NCBI RefSeq assembly: GCF_020911885.1
Contig: NZ_CP087132.1
Location: 3,100,001 to 3,164,000, forward strand
Length of the DNA: 64,000 bases
DNA from: Flavobacterium acetivorans
GTDB lineage: Bacteria > Bacteroidota > Bacteroidia > Flavobacteriales > Flavobacteriaceae
Direction: 5' to 3'
A program made the position numbers and the translations under genes. The notes under the pieces were generated by a model. It was not told the DNA's origin, ran no database searches, and saw nothing but the letters and a program-made list of their open reading frames with translations. Below, in pieces: positions 7,946 to 15,793 of this stretch; positions within the stretch are counted from its first letter, which is position 1, and the number at the start of each line of letters is the position of its first letter.

Positions 7946-9703
7946 TTAAAATTTTTTATGATTATTTAAGTAATTATGATAACTATAAGGAGAGCCGAAA
8001 AACATATCTTTTTCGTGTAAATCAGGATTTTCACTCTTTTTACTTAAAGATTTTAATTCCTTTCTCAATCGCCAAATTTGTTTTTCTCTAAAGGAATCTA
8101 ACTGTTTAAGTTGTTTAGAAATACTTTTGTTATTTTTCCCTTTGACCATCTCAAAACCATTTGTCCAACACAAACCCTGTTCTGCCGATTTATAGTTATG
8201 CAATTTTATTCTTCCAACCGACATTGAACTTAATCTTGTTTGCAGACTAAAAATAAGCTGATTACTTGATTTCCTTGAAGTATTATTTAAATTCCCTTCT
8301 TTGATAGCAATGGCTTTCAAAACATTTTCCACTTGCATAACCTGTTTTCTTTTTTCTTTTCTAATGGCATCTCTTCTTAATCTTACATCCTGATCATACT
8401 TGATTTGATATCCAACAAAAGATAGCCAAGGAAAAGCATTATGTTCTTCTTTTGGATTTGCCCATAGATATGGTTCCTTTGATTTACTTTCCCTCCAAAA
8501 TTTTTTCCAATTTTCTTTTATAAGATAATCTCCACAATAGGTTGGTTCATGGTACAACAAAAAATTTTTTTTGAGTTCGGCTTTGTACACATCCAAACCT
8601 TGTTGACATTTAATTTTGTCCTCATGCATTAAAATCATGTCGTCACAAAAGCGAACATAGAAAATATCGCTGCAAACCTCTCTAACCTTTGAATCAATAT
8701 TATGCAGTAGAAGATTAGATATAAAACATGAAATGGCATTTCCTTGAGGCACACCGATTCTATTATCAAGATATTCAAGTCCATAGTCCTTTATTAGATC
8801 TTTTTCAATCCATTTGAAATACCCGTTCTCTTTTAATTTATTATCTTTCCAAAACTCTTTTATGTTATTCTTCGGATAGACATCTATGTTAAATGAAAAA
8901 GAATTTAAAAATTTATTAAAGATTAAAATTGCATCCTTATCGACAGCCTTGTTATGTAATAGCTCAATTGATTTTATGTGACCTGTAAAAACTTCCCTTA
9001 TGTGATTATGATTAACTGTATCGAAAAATTTTTGAATGTCGCATTCCGAGACCCAGATGTTTTTCTTCTGACTTCTATAATCAATGATTTTTTCGATAGA
9101 CTTATGATGGTTATATTTGACATCTCTCTTTGACGATCTAAAGGCAAATGAGCAATCGAAAAAATACTGATCAAAAAAATCAGTCAGATATCTTGAAGTT
9201 AAAGAACTTATCACTCTGTCTTGTAGTTCGTAAATTGCGATTGGCCTATATTCGGTCTTAACTTTTCCTAGTTTTTTAAGAATGCCGAAAATTTTTGGAC
9301 TTTCCATTTCATATGATTCTAGATTCTCAATTTTTTGTCTAATATCATTAACTAAAGAGATTAAATTTTGATACCATTCTTCACAATGTTCTAAAGGAAT
9401 TTTTTTTTTCTTGTAAAAGGCATAACATTTATATAATCTTTCGGCAACTCGCTTTATGCTGTTATCATACTTTTTCCTTTCTTGCTCATTTAGTTTTAAC
9501 CATTTTCTTCTTTTAGGAAAAACACTTTGTAATTTTTCAAATTCTATATTTGATTTACTAATTTGGATTTTTTTTGTACTGTAGTGTAAACTTATATCTC
9601 TCATCATATGAAGTTTATGTCTTCTATGGGAGTGTTTCGCTCTATAATTAGCGAGTAATTTTACTATATTTTCTTCTGAAAAACATTCTGGAAGTGAAAT
9701 CAT
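7946..9703 (-). CDS. Reverse transcriptase of unassigned class (candidate defence RT)
   Basis: 585 residues from the ATG at 9703, reading MISLPECFSE. A GTG at 9778 would add 25 odd residues and overlap the structured leader. A basic N-terminal region of about 150 residues is followed by the RT palm. It shows YRPIAIYELQDRV, SFAFRSSK, motif A CDIQKFFDTVNH, GVPQGNAISCF, and the catalytic box FCDD near residue 353 (Phe-Cys-Asp-Asp instead of the common YADD). A thumb-like part has FVGYQIKYDQDVRLR. The remaining 150 basic residues have no recognised domain. No maturase, HNH or group II intron RNA features are seen. This fits the unknown-group RTs that include anti-phage DRT systems, but the class cannot be fixed by eye. 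Confidence 0.85.
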   Translation of the reverse strand: MISLPECFSEENIVKLLANYRAKHSHRRHKLHMMRDISLHYSTKKIQISKSNIEFEKLQSVFPKRRKWLKLNEQERKKYDNSIKRVAERLYKCYAFYKKKKIPLEHCEEWYQNLISLVNDIRQKIENLESYEMESPKIFGILKKLGKVKTEYRPIAIYELQDRVISSLTSRYLTDFFDQYFFDCSFAFRSSKRDVKYNHHKSIEKIIDYRSQKKNIWVSECDIQKFFDTVNHNHIREVFTGHIKSIELLHNKAVDKDAILIFNKFLNSFSFNIDVYPKNNIKEFWKDNKLKENGYFKWIEKDLIKDYGLEYLDNRIGVPQGNAISCFISNLLLHNIDSKVREVCSDIFYVRFCDDMILMHEDKIKCQQGLDVYKAELKKNFLLYHEPTYCGDYLIKENWKKFWRESKSKEPYLWANPKEEHNAFPWLSFVGYQIKYDQDVRLRRDAIRKEKRKQVMQVENVLKAIAIKEGNLNNTSRKSSNQLIFSLQTRLSSMSVGRIKLHNYKSAEQGLCWTNGFEMVKGKNNKSISKQLKQLDSFREKQIWRLRKELKSLSKKSENPDLHEKDMFFGSPYSYHNYLNNHKKF

Positions 9704-9843
9704 AAAAAAAAGTGTCGGCGAATTAATTAATATGAAGATATAAATGTGAACTTTAAACAAACAGCAACATTGAGTCACTTATAATTAGAGCTGCTTCAAA
9801 TGAATGATCTGTACTAAAACAAACCACACCTACCTGACACTTT
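9704..9843 (-). ncRNA. Candidate structured leader/template RNA of the reverse transcriptase
   Basis: On the minus strand, AAAGTGTC at the 5' side (9836-9843) is perfectly complementary to GACACTTT (9709-9716). It is extended by two G-C pairs across a one-base bulge, so about 125 nt are closed by a terminal stem. An inner stem pairs AAGCAGC (9790-9796) with GCTGTTT (9759-9765). The stem is followed by a T run and then at once by the RT ATG. A TATATTTG -7 box lies 4 nt upstream of the stem. Position and layout resemble the RNAs found 5' of some DRT and retron RTs. The pairing is seen; the function is inferred. Confidence 0.5.
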
Positions 9844-9847
9844 ATTA

Positions 9848-9855
9848 CAAATATA
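9848..9855 (-). promoter_or_regulatory. -7 box (TATATTTG) of the RT transcript
   Basis: A perfect TANNTTTG box reads toward the RT. Transcription would begin within a few bases of the terminal stem of the candidate RNA. A clear TTG -33 element at the expected distance is not visible. Confidence 0.5.
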
Positions 9856-9882
9856 ATGTTAATTTTGAATAAAAAAAGGAAA

Positions 9883-10842
9883 ATGCTTAATTATAGACTG
9901 TCAATTTTTAACAATGCTTTTAATACAATAGGGAATGAAACCTCACTTCAACAGGAACTTGATGATATAAGGTCTGGCAAGTACAAATTGGAAATAAATA
10001 ACTGCAGAAAAACACTCATTAATGAAAAAAATAAAGAGCTATATAAAAAAAATAAATCTAAATTAAAAGCTGTCTCTTTTTGTGGATTGTTTGAGAATGG
10101 AAGGAAATTATCCAATTTATCTTCCTACAATAGTTTAATTGTTATTGATATAGATGAAATAGAGGATATTGATAAAGTCAAAGCTAAATTAGTTAAGGAC
10201 CCTTATATTATGGCACTGTGGGATTCTCCATCTTTTCAAGGATTAAAGGGACTTATAAAAGTCGATTCCACAATTGAAAATCATAAAGATTTCTTTTTTT
10301 CGTTAAGTATTTATTTTTTGCAAGAATATAACATTGAGTTGGATAAAAGTGGAAGTGATATTACAAGATTATGTTACGTTTCATGGGACCCAGATATATA
10401 CATCAATTATGATTCAGTAATTTTTGACGAATTAATTAATGTTCCCGACAAAAAACCTAACGAAAAGAAAAAAACAGTCGAGTCAACTAAAATTAAATCT
10501 GTACCAAAAAATGCGTTTGCTACTGAGGGACTTAATAACCAACTAGATCGTCAGTTATTAAAGAAAATAATTACTTTTCTCAATAGCAGAAATTTATCTA
10601 TAACTAATGATTTTTCAAGTTGGGTAAAGGTCGCAGTAATTATCGCTAATAGTTTTAGTTACGATTTAGGAGAAAATTACTTTCTTATACTTTGTAGAAT
10701 GGACGGTGAAAATTATAATGAATTCAAAAGCAAAGAATTACTTAAATATTGCTATGCTAACAGAGACTTAAATCGTTCTGATCGATTATCTTTTGCTAGT
10801 ATTATTTACTTTGCATCTCAAAAGGGTTTTGTAAAAAAATAG
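9883..10842 (+). CDS. VirE N-terminal/PriCT-like primase protein without helicase
   Basis: 319 residues from the ATG at 9883 (MLNYRLSIFNNAFN, matching the usual family start); an ATG at 9856 is an alternative. Residues about 40-180 look like the BT4734/VirE_N domain, an archaeo-eukaryotic-primase-like fold: VIDIDEIEDI, then LWDSPSFQGLKGLIKV and GSDITRLCYVSWDP. A lysine-rich linker follows. The C-terminal part (SSWVKVAVIIANSF, then SKELLKYCYANRDL) resembles PriCT-type primase C-terminal domains. The helicase usually attached in mobile-element VirE proteins is missing. It is divergent from the RT with only about 140 nt between, so shared regulation or function is possible. Confidence 0.7.
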   Translation: MLNYRLSIFNNAFNTIGNETSLQQELDDIRSGKYKLEINNCRKTLINEKNKELYKKNKSKLKAVSFCGLFENGRKLSNLSSYNSLIVIDIDEIEDIDKVKAKLVKDPYIMALWDSPSFQGLKGLIKVDSTIENHKDFFFSLSIYFLQEYNIELDKSGSDITRLCYVSWDPDIYINYDSVIFDELINVPDKKPNEKKKTVESTKIKSVPKNAFATEGLNNQLDRQLLKKIITFLNSRNLSITNDFSSWVKVAVIIANSFSYDLGENYFLILCRMDGENYNEFKSKELLKYCYANRDLNRSDRLSFASIIYFASQKGFVKK

Positions 10843-10936
10843 AATCAATTCCATCAATAAATTGCTTATTATTACCTTTCAATAGCTTTGTGATTAATAA
10901 TTACAAGATTTGAATTATTTCTAAAGAATTATCTTT

Positions 10937-10974
10937 CAAATTTATTGAATAATTGTAATTATTCAATAAATTTG
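10937..10974. repeat. Perfect 18-bp inverted repeat with 2-nt centre
   Basis: CAAATTTATTGAATAATT, then GT, then its exact complement. It lies 95 nt after the primase stop and 80 nt before the ATPase start. There is no T tract after it, so it is not a standard terminator. It is a candidate protein-binding site or cruciform. Confidence 0.7.
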
Positions 10975-11014
10975 GCATAAAAAATTGCATTTAAAAAAAA
11001 CACACAATCCAAAT

Positions 11015-11039
11015 TTGTTATTTTAAGTTAAAATAACAA
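11015..11039. promoter_or_regulatory. Perfect 12-bp palindrome just upstream of the ParB-ATPase gene
   Basis: TTGTTATTTTAA, then G, then TTAAAATAACAA, ending 15 nt before the ATG at 11055. The position suggests an operator or a ribosome-access hairpin controlling the two-gene unit. The product has a ParB-like DNA-binding-type domain, so self-regulation is conceivable. Confidence 0.55.
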
Positions 11040-11054
11040 TAAATAGACGCTAAC

Positions 11055-13184
11055 ATGGAATCAAAAAGAATCTCTAGACATATAGACCGTTTAATCTTAG
11101 ATCCTAATAATTATAGATTCATTGATCGTCAAGACTATAAAGTAGTTACTGATGAAGAAGCTGCGGATCAACGAGTACAACAACGCACTTTGAACTTTAT
11201 TTTAGGTAAGAATCAAGTTAACGTTCAAGATCTTATAAGTAGTTTTAAATCAAATGGTTTTATGGATATTGATCAAATCCAAGTTAAAGCTATTGGTGAC
11301 AAACATTTAGTATTAGAAGGTAATCGACGAACAGCAACATTAAAATTTTTATATGATGAATTTAAAAGTGGGAATGATGTTGGTAAATTAACTGAAATTG
11401 ATTTTAAAAGTATCAATTTAGTCGAAATCTCCGATGAAAACCCAGTACAGCATTTAATTACAATGGGGCTTCACCATATTAGCGGTAAAAAAAGATGGTC
11501 AGCTGTTAATGAAGCTCAATTAGTCAATGATTTAATAAGAAGTCATGGGCTATCGGAAGATGAAGTTTGCGATAAGTTAGGAATTACGAAACACAAATTA
11601 AGGAGAAGCAGAAGAACTTTATCATTTATTGAGCAATACAAAAAAAGTGATTTTGGAGATCAATTTGAACCGAACATGTTTACAATTTTTGAGACAATTG
11701 TAGGTACATCTTCTTTGAAATCCTGGATAGGATGGGATGATTATAATTACATTGCCACGAATAAGGAGAATCTTGAAAGATTTTTTACTTGGATTTCTAC
11801 AGATGAAGAAATTGAAATTGATGAAGATGGTAATGAAAGATCTAAAACAATTGATCCAATCATAACTCAGTACCGTCAAGTTAAAGAAATTTCAGAATTT
11901 ATAAATGATTCGAATGCTGTAAAAAAAATGGAAGAAAGTCGGAGTATTACTGAAGGGTATACTTACAGTGATGCTATAAGTGAAAATAGATTAAAAAATG
12001 CTCTTCAAAATATAGGTAGTGAAATCCAAGTAGCGTTTAATTTTAGTGAACATTTAAGTCCTGACGAATATCTAGAAATAGAAAAGCTCAAATCAAAACT
12101 TGATCGTTTAATTCCAAGCACACAATCTAACTTAGTGCTTAGTGGTAAATCTGCATCTTTATATTTTCCAAGCATTAGAAAACAATTTAGCGAAACATTT
12201 ATTCATCAATATAGAAAGTTAAAAAAAATTGATGTTAAAAATTTAAGTCAAGTAAACATATTTGTAGGTGGTAATAACATGGGGAAAACTTCGATTTTAG
12301 AAGCTTTTTACCTTTCTAGTCAGTTAAATGATCTAAATGCGTTTGTGCAATTAGAAAAATATCGCGGGAAATATATTGGCGAACTAAACTCAAATTGGGT
12401 GAGTAAGAACTTTAATACTTTTATTGAAATAGAAAGTAAATTTAATAAATCTGACTCTGTAATATATATATCCTCTGAAAAAACAGAAGAAGATATTGAC
12501 AAATCTGGGTATTTGTCCACAATATCTGTTCAAGCAAAAGTTGATAAGGAAACTTTTGAAAGTAATTTGCATTTATATGCAAATAAAGATGCGGATTTAA
12601 GATTTATTAAATCTTCAATTTTATGTCCCGCAACTTTTACAAGTCCATATAGATATAATAGTGAATTATTAAAAAAGGCACATGCTTTTGCAGTTGAAAA
12701 TAGATATTTTGATGAAATAATTAGCTTTATTAAAGAAAATTTAGATCCTCATATTGAGAAGATAGAGTTAATCAACGTAGATAATGAAAGTCGATTTGTT
12801 GTAACTTCTAGTGCATTAACTGATGTTTTAGATATTACTAAATATGGGGAAGGTCTTCAACGTATATTTGAAATAACATTATTCATGGTCTATAGTAAAG
12901 ATGGAATAATTTGTATTGACGAAATTGATAGTGCAATTCACAAAAAGTTATTGATAAAATTTACAGATTTTATTCAGCGTTTAGCAGCTAAATACAATGT
13001 TCAGGTATTTTTGACTACACATAGTAAAGAATGTATTGATGCTTTCGTCGAAAATAAATATCCTGATGATGAATTAATGGCATATGCACTAGAGCTTGAC
13101 GCGGAGGGAAATTTGGAATGTAATTTTTTAAGTGGAAATAAATTAAAGCAATTAGTTGAATCTATAAATATTGACATAAGATAA
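11055..13184 (+). CDS. ParB-like domain fused to an AAA (OLD/ABC-type) ATPase, candidate defence protein
   Basis: 709 residues. The N-terminus (RHIDRLILDPNNYRF, then LVLEGNRRTATLKFL near residue 95) matches the ParB/Srx N-terminal fold, including its conserved GxRR-type box. A predicted HTH follows (SEDEVCDKLGITKHKLRRS, about 165-185), as in ParB proteins. After a long middle region comes an ATPase of the AAA_15/OLD type: Walker A GGNNMGKTS (about 404), signature-like YGEGLQR (about 595), Walker B IICIDEIDSA (about 617), and switch His in TTHSKE (about 655). The next gene starts 2 nt after the stop and has TOPRIM features. ATPase plus TOPRIM pairs occur in PARIS and related defence systems, but a ParB-headed ATPase of this kind is not one I recognise. 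Confidence 0.8.
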   Translation: MESKRISRHIDRLILDPNNYRFIDRQDYKVVTDEEAADQRVQQRTLNFILGKNQVNVQDLISSFKSNGFMDIDQIQVKAIGDKHLVLEGNRRTATLKFLYDEFKSGNDVGKLTEIDFKSINLVEISDENPVQHLITMGLHHISGKKRWSAVNEAQLVNDLIRSHGLSEDEVCDKLGITKHKLRRSRRTLSFIEQYKKSDFGDQFEPNMFTIFETIVGTSSLKSWIGWDDYNYIATNKENLERFFTWISTDEEIEIDEDGNERSKTIDPIITQYRQVKEISEFINDSNAVKKMEESRSITEGYTYSDAISENRLKNALQNIGSEIQVAFNFSEHLSPDEYLEIEKLKSKLDRLIPSTQSNLVLSGKSASLYFPSIRKQFSETFIHQYRKLKKIDVKNLSQVNIFVGGNNMGKTSILEAFYLSSQLNDLNAFVQLEKYRGKYIGELNSNWVSKNFNTFIEIESKFNKSDSVIYISSEKTEEDIDKSGYLSTISVQAKVDKETFESNLHLYANKDADLRFIKSSILCPATFTSPYRYNSELLKKAHAFAVENRYFDEIISFIKENLDPHIEKIELINVDNESRFVVTSSALTDVLDITKYGEGLQRIFEITLFMVYSKDGIICIDEIDSAIHKKLLIKFTDFIQRLAAKYNVQVFLTTHSKECIDAFVENKYPDDELMAYALELDAEGNLECNFLSGNKLKQLVESINIDIR

Positions 13185-13186
13185 CG

Positions 13187-14080
13187 ATGGATAAAAATAT
13201 AATTTTAGCGCTTTGTGAAGGCCCGCATGATGTTGCGTTTTTGAACAAAATATTAAAAACTGACGGTTTTAAAAGTAATGATAGTGTAAAATTAGGTGAT
13301 TTTCCTTCACCAATGAATCATATGTTAGCTAGAGAAGCTTCCAAATCAGAAGTAAAAGATCTAAACATACAGGAAATTAGGCAAACTCTATTACCCACCA
13401 ATTCCTTGAAACGTGACGAAACATATCTGTTTTTGTATTCATTAGGCGGTGATGGAAAAAAAGCTTCTAGAAAGTCTTTATTAGAGAAAGTAAAGTCATA
13501 CATTCCAGCAAAAGGTGAAATAAAGCAAGGGCGTTTTACAGAAGACACTACGATAAAAATTGTTTATTTTTTTGATGCAGATAATAATGGTGTTGCAAGA
13601 AGATTATTAGAGGTCAAAAATGAGATAAAAGAAATATTGACTTCTTTAAATAAAGATTCTTTTACTGAAAATGGCAGCTATGAAGAATGTGAAGGATTAA
13701 AAACTGGTTGTTATATTTTTACTGGAGTTGATAATAATTTAGGTAAATTGGAAAACATACTATTACCATTGATGACAGTAGGAAATGAGCAAATATTTTC
13801 AAATGCTAATAGTTTTCTTGATGAAAATCATGACGAAAATAGATTGTTTCCGTTTAAAATTAAAATTGGAACTTCAGGTATATTTGAAGAAAGGAGTGCA
13901 AAGACCAGTGAGAAATATAAATTTGATAAAAGTAAATCATTAATTGGTACTGTAGGCCAATTACAACAGTCTGGTGGAGCAAATACTGTTTGTATTGGAT
14001 TTACAGATTATCTTACGCTAGAAAAAATTTCTACCAATCCTAAATGTAAAGAAATCATAGATTTCATTAACAATGCTTGA
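13187..14080 (+). CDS. TOPRIM-like nuclease/effector partner of the ParB-ATPase
   Basis: 297 residues. The N-terminus reads IILALCEGPHDVAFL, with the acidic residue and the GxxD of the TOPRIM first motif (Glu11). IKIVYFFDADNNG near residue 130 supplies the DxD motif. A third block, LENILLPLM, and a C-terminal TDYLTLEKI complete a protein similar in build to DUF3226/DUF4435-like TOPRIM proteins. It starts 2 nt after the ATPase stop, so translation is coupled. The likely role is an RNA or DNA nuclease released or controlled by the ATPase when an infection is sensed. Role and family subtype are inference. Confidence 0.7.
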   Translation: MDKNIILALCEGPHDVAFLNKILKTDGFKSNDSVKLGDFPSPMNHMLAREASKSEVKDLNIQEIRQTLLPTNSLKRDETYLFLYSLGGDGKKASRKSLLEKVKSYIPAKGEIKQGRFTEDTTIKIVYFFDADNNGVARRLLEVKNEIKEILTSLNKDSFTENGSYEECEGLKTGCYIFTGVDNNLGKLENILLPLMTVGNEQIFSNANSFLDENHDENRLFPFKIKIGTSGIFEERSAKTSEKYKFDKSKSLIGTVGQLQQSGGANTVCIGFTDYLTLEKISTNPKCKEIIDFINNA

Positions 14081-14122
14081 TAAAATTCAATAATTCAAAT
14101 TATCGTTTAAAATTTAAAACAA

Positions 14123-14146
14123 AAAAAGATGCCTAGGCATCTTTTT
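14123..14146. terminator. Bidirectional intrinsic terminator
   Basis: A 24-bp perfect palindrome AAAAAGATGCCTAGGCATC with T5, between the convergent TOPRIM and XRE genes. Confidence 0.85.
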
Positions 14147-14157
14147 CTATTTTTCTG

Positions 14158-14415
14158 TTATTTCATCTGTTTCAGCTTCTTAGTAAAGTCCTCATAAGTT
14201 TCTGATGTTTCGTATTTCCAATTAGTAGGAACTATCAAAGTGTGTATGTTTACACGTAAAAGTTTAGCTATTTGATATAGCTCCTCGAGGGTTGGTTGTC
14301 TTTTATTATTACGCCATAGGGATATGGTAGATTCTGACTTTCCAAGATATTTTGCGATCACGCGATTTTTAATTTTTTGATCGTCAAAGACTTTTTTTAA
14401 ACTATTTAATTTCAT
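14158..14415 (-). CDS. XRE-family transcriptional regulator
   Basis: 85 residues with a Cro/CI-type helix-turn-helix at about 15-60 (KNRVIAKYLGKSESTISLW, then LEELYQIAKLLRVNIHTL) and a short charged tail. The start ATG at 14415 lies 19 nt from a 29-bp palindrome that overlaps a divergent promoter. It probably represses that transcript and perhaps its own gene. Such small regulators often accompany defence or mobile-element loci. It is convergent to the ATPase/TOPRIM unit, not part of it. Confidence 0.85.
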   Translation of the reverse strand: MKLNSLKKVFDDQKIKNRVIAKYLGKSESTISLWRNNKRQPTLEELYQIAKLLRVNIHTLIVPTNWKYETSETYEDFTKKLKQMK

Positions 14416-14433
14416 TTTTGAAAAAATTAATCA

Positions 14434-14462
14434 AAAAGTTTTGCGTTAAACGTAAAACTTTT
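14434..14462. promoter_or_regulatory. 29-bp operator-like palindrome
   Basis: AAAAGTTTT-G-CGTT-A-AACG-T-AAAACTTTT has one mismatched pair. It lies between the XRE start and the divergent -7 box, covering the spacer of the plus-strand promoter. Binding by the XRE protein would block that promoter. Confidence 0.65.
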
Positions 14463-14471
14463 ATATATTTG
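14441..14471 (+). promoter_or_regulatory. Promoter of the structured RNA
   Basis: TTG at 14441-14443, 20-nt spacer, TATATTTG at 14464-14471. This is the standard Bacteroidota form. It reads away from the XRE gene toward the structured RNA. Confidence 0.6.
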
Positions 14472-14476
14472 TATAA

Positions 14477-14727
14477 ATATTAATGCGACATTAAACTTTA
14501 ATTAAGTATGATTATGACTTGATTAATGATGTCTCTCATGAAAGAAAACCGCTAAAATTCCACATGAGAAGATTTGAGTTCGCCACTATCTATTAGATTT
14601 TACTATTTTTGTAATATATCTAATAGGGCGGACTTCATGTAAATCTTTGTGGACTACAATTACGATTGTAGGGTTCTTAGCGGTACCACTTTTCAAAGTT
14701 TTGAAGTTCGCCTTATTTTTTTCTTCA
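14477..14727 (+). ncRNA. Structured RNA candidate with three-way junction
   Basis: The core (14548-14684) folds by nested complementarity. P1 is ACCGCTAA/TTAGCGGT (14548-14555 with 14677-14684). P2 is TCCACA/TGTGGA. P3 is AAGATTT/AAATCTT. P4 is GTTCGCC/GGCGGAC, extendable by two pairs. P5 is CTATTAGAT/ATCTAATAG. P6 is a separate hairpin CTACAAT-TACG-ATTGTAG. A competing pairing ACATGA/TCATGT is possible between the P2-P3 strands. A weak hairpin and a T tract at 14688-14721 look like a terminator. No protein frame explains this. The RNA family is not recognised; the function is unknown. Confidence 0.6.
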
Positions 14728-15150
14728 TTACTTTCCTGAAAGACGTCGTTCAATAACCATAAACCTATAAATTATGAGAACGATTTTTTTATGTATCAGC
14801 ACGATCAAACCACCTTAACCACGGGTTACAAGCTGTTTTACCCTCCCAAAACCGGAAACAATTAGGGCATCAAGCCAGAAAAACAACAAGCAGGATTGTA
14901 ATCCTGCAGCGTTTAACCCTGCCTTGACACATAAAAAAAGGAATTACATAAAATAATCCCATTTATAGCCAATCTCAAAAAACCTAAAATGTCTTTGGCA
15001 TCTAGATCGAAGCCCTTCCTCTTTAAACTCGCACTTTAAAAGTATTGTCTTTATTTCTATTTTCCAAATGCGATCCCAAAGTTTTCAGACTTTGTTTCAA
15101 TAAGACAGCTAAAAGCAGCTTCTTAACCCCCAAACCCATAATTCATCATT

Positions 15151-15375
15151 CCCAGTCAGGAAAATACACTTTTCTAAACCGGTCAGGAATCCCTATGCCA
15201 ATTTTAAACGATGAACTACTCACTATTAACCATTAACTATAAAAGCCCATGAATAAAATAACAAAGCCCCCTAAAAAAAACAACGCCTTGCTTTAAACGT
15301 GGTTACTGTCACTAAACCACATAATCCCAGTCAGGAAAATGCACTTTTCTGAACCGGTCAGGAATTCCTATGCCA
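15151..15375. repeat. Two direct copies of a 50-bp repeat
   Basis: Copies at 15151-15200 and 15326-15375 share CCCAGTCAGGAAAAT and then CACTTTTCT, AACCGGTCAGGAAT and CCTATGCCAA, with four to five differences. Each contains a small hairpin (TCAG-AAAA against TTTT-CTGA). Confidence 0.7.
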
Positions 15376-15600
15376 ACTTCTCGATACAATTTTATAAAAA
15401 TGCTGTCGCTATTTTATAAAATCACTCGAAGTGACGGAGATCAACGGAGAACAGACTTCTCGATACAATTTTATAAAAATGCTGTCACTATTTTATAAAA
15501 TCACTCGAAGTGACGGAGATCAACGGAGAACCAACTTCTCGATACAATTTTATAAAAAGGCTATCGCTATTTTATAAAATCACTCGAAGTGACGGAAATT
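15376..15600. repeat. Triple tandem repeat of a 79-bp unit
   Basis: Units start at 15376, 15455 and 15534 with ACTTCTCGATACAATTTTAT. Each unit has a hairpin with ATTTTATAAAA arms around GCTGTCGCT, then TCACTCGAAGTGACGGA. The third copy is shorter at its end and has a few substitutions. There are no unique spacers, so this is not a CRISPR array. Confidence 0.85.
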
Positions 15601-15793
15601 AAACGATAATCCATCCCGATAGCTATCGGGACTAAAAAAACGCCTATGATGAAATAAACTAAGTAAAAGCGAGATTGCTTCGTTCCGATAGCTATCGAAA
15701 CTCGCAATGACACTCCTGCACCGCACGATCCTTTGAGCAATTGATCTCATTAATTTAATTTGAATTTATTAATGGTGCAGGATGTTTTTTATC

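Noticed and set aside
7946..9703. Group II intron or diversity-generating retroelement
   Set aside because: No maturase X domain, no HNH, no intron domain V fold nearby, and no template/variable repeat pair or variable target gene seen.
9704..9778. Longer RT start at the GTG at 9778
   Set aside because: It would add 25 residues of unlike composition inside the structured leader; the ATG at 9703 begins the plausible protein.
10843..11054. Intrinsic terminator at the 38-bp inverted repeat
   Set aside because: No T tract follows the stem and the stem is AT-only apart from one or two pairs; a protein site or cruciform fits better.
14158..14415. XRE gene as antitoxin of a toxin-antitoxin pair
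   Set aside because: No adjacent toxin-like gene on the same strand; its divergent partner is RNA-like sequence and the downstream genes are convergent.
15376..15600. CRISPR array
   Set aside because: The repeats are 79 bp and directly joined, with no unique spacers and no cas genes in the window.
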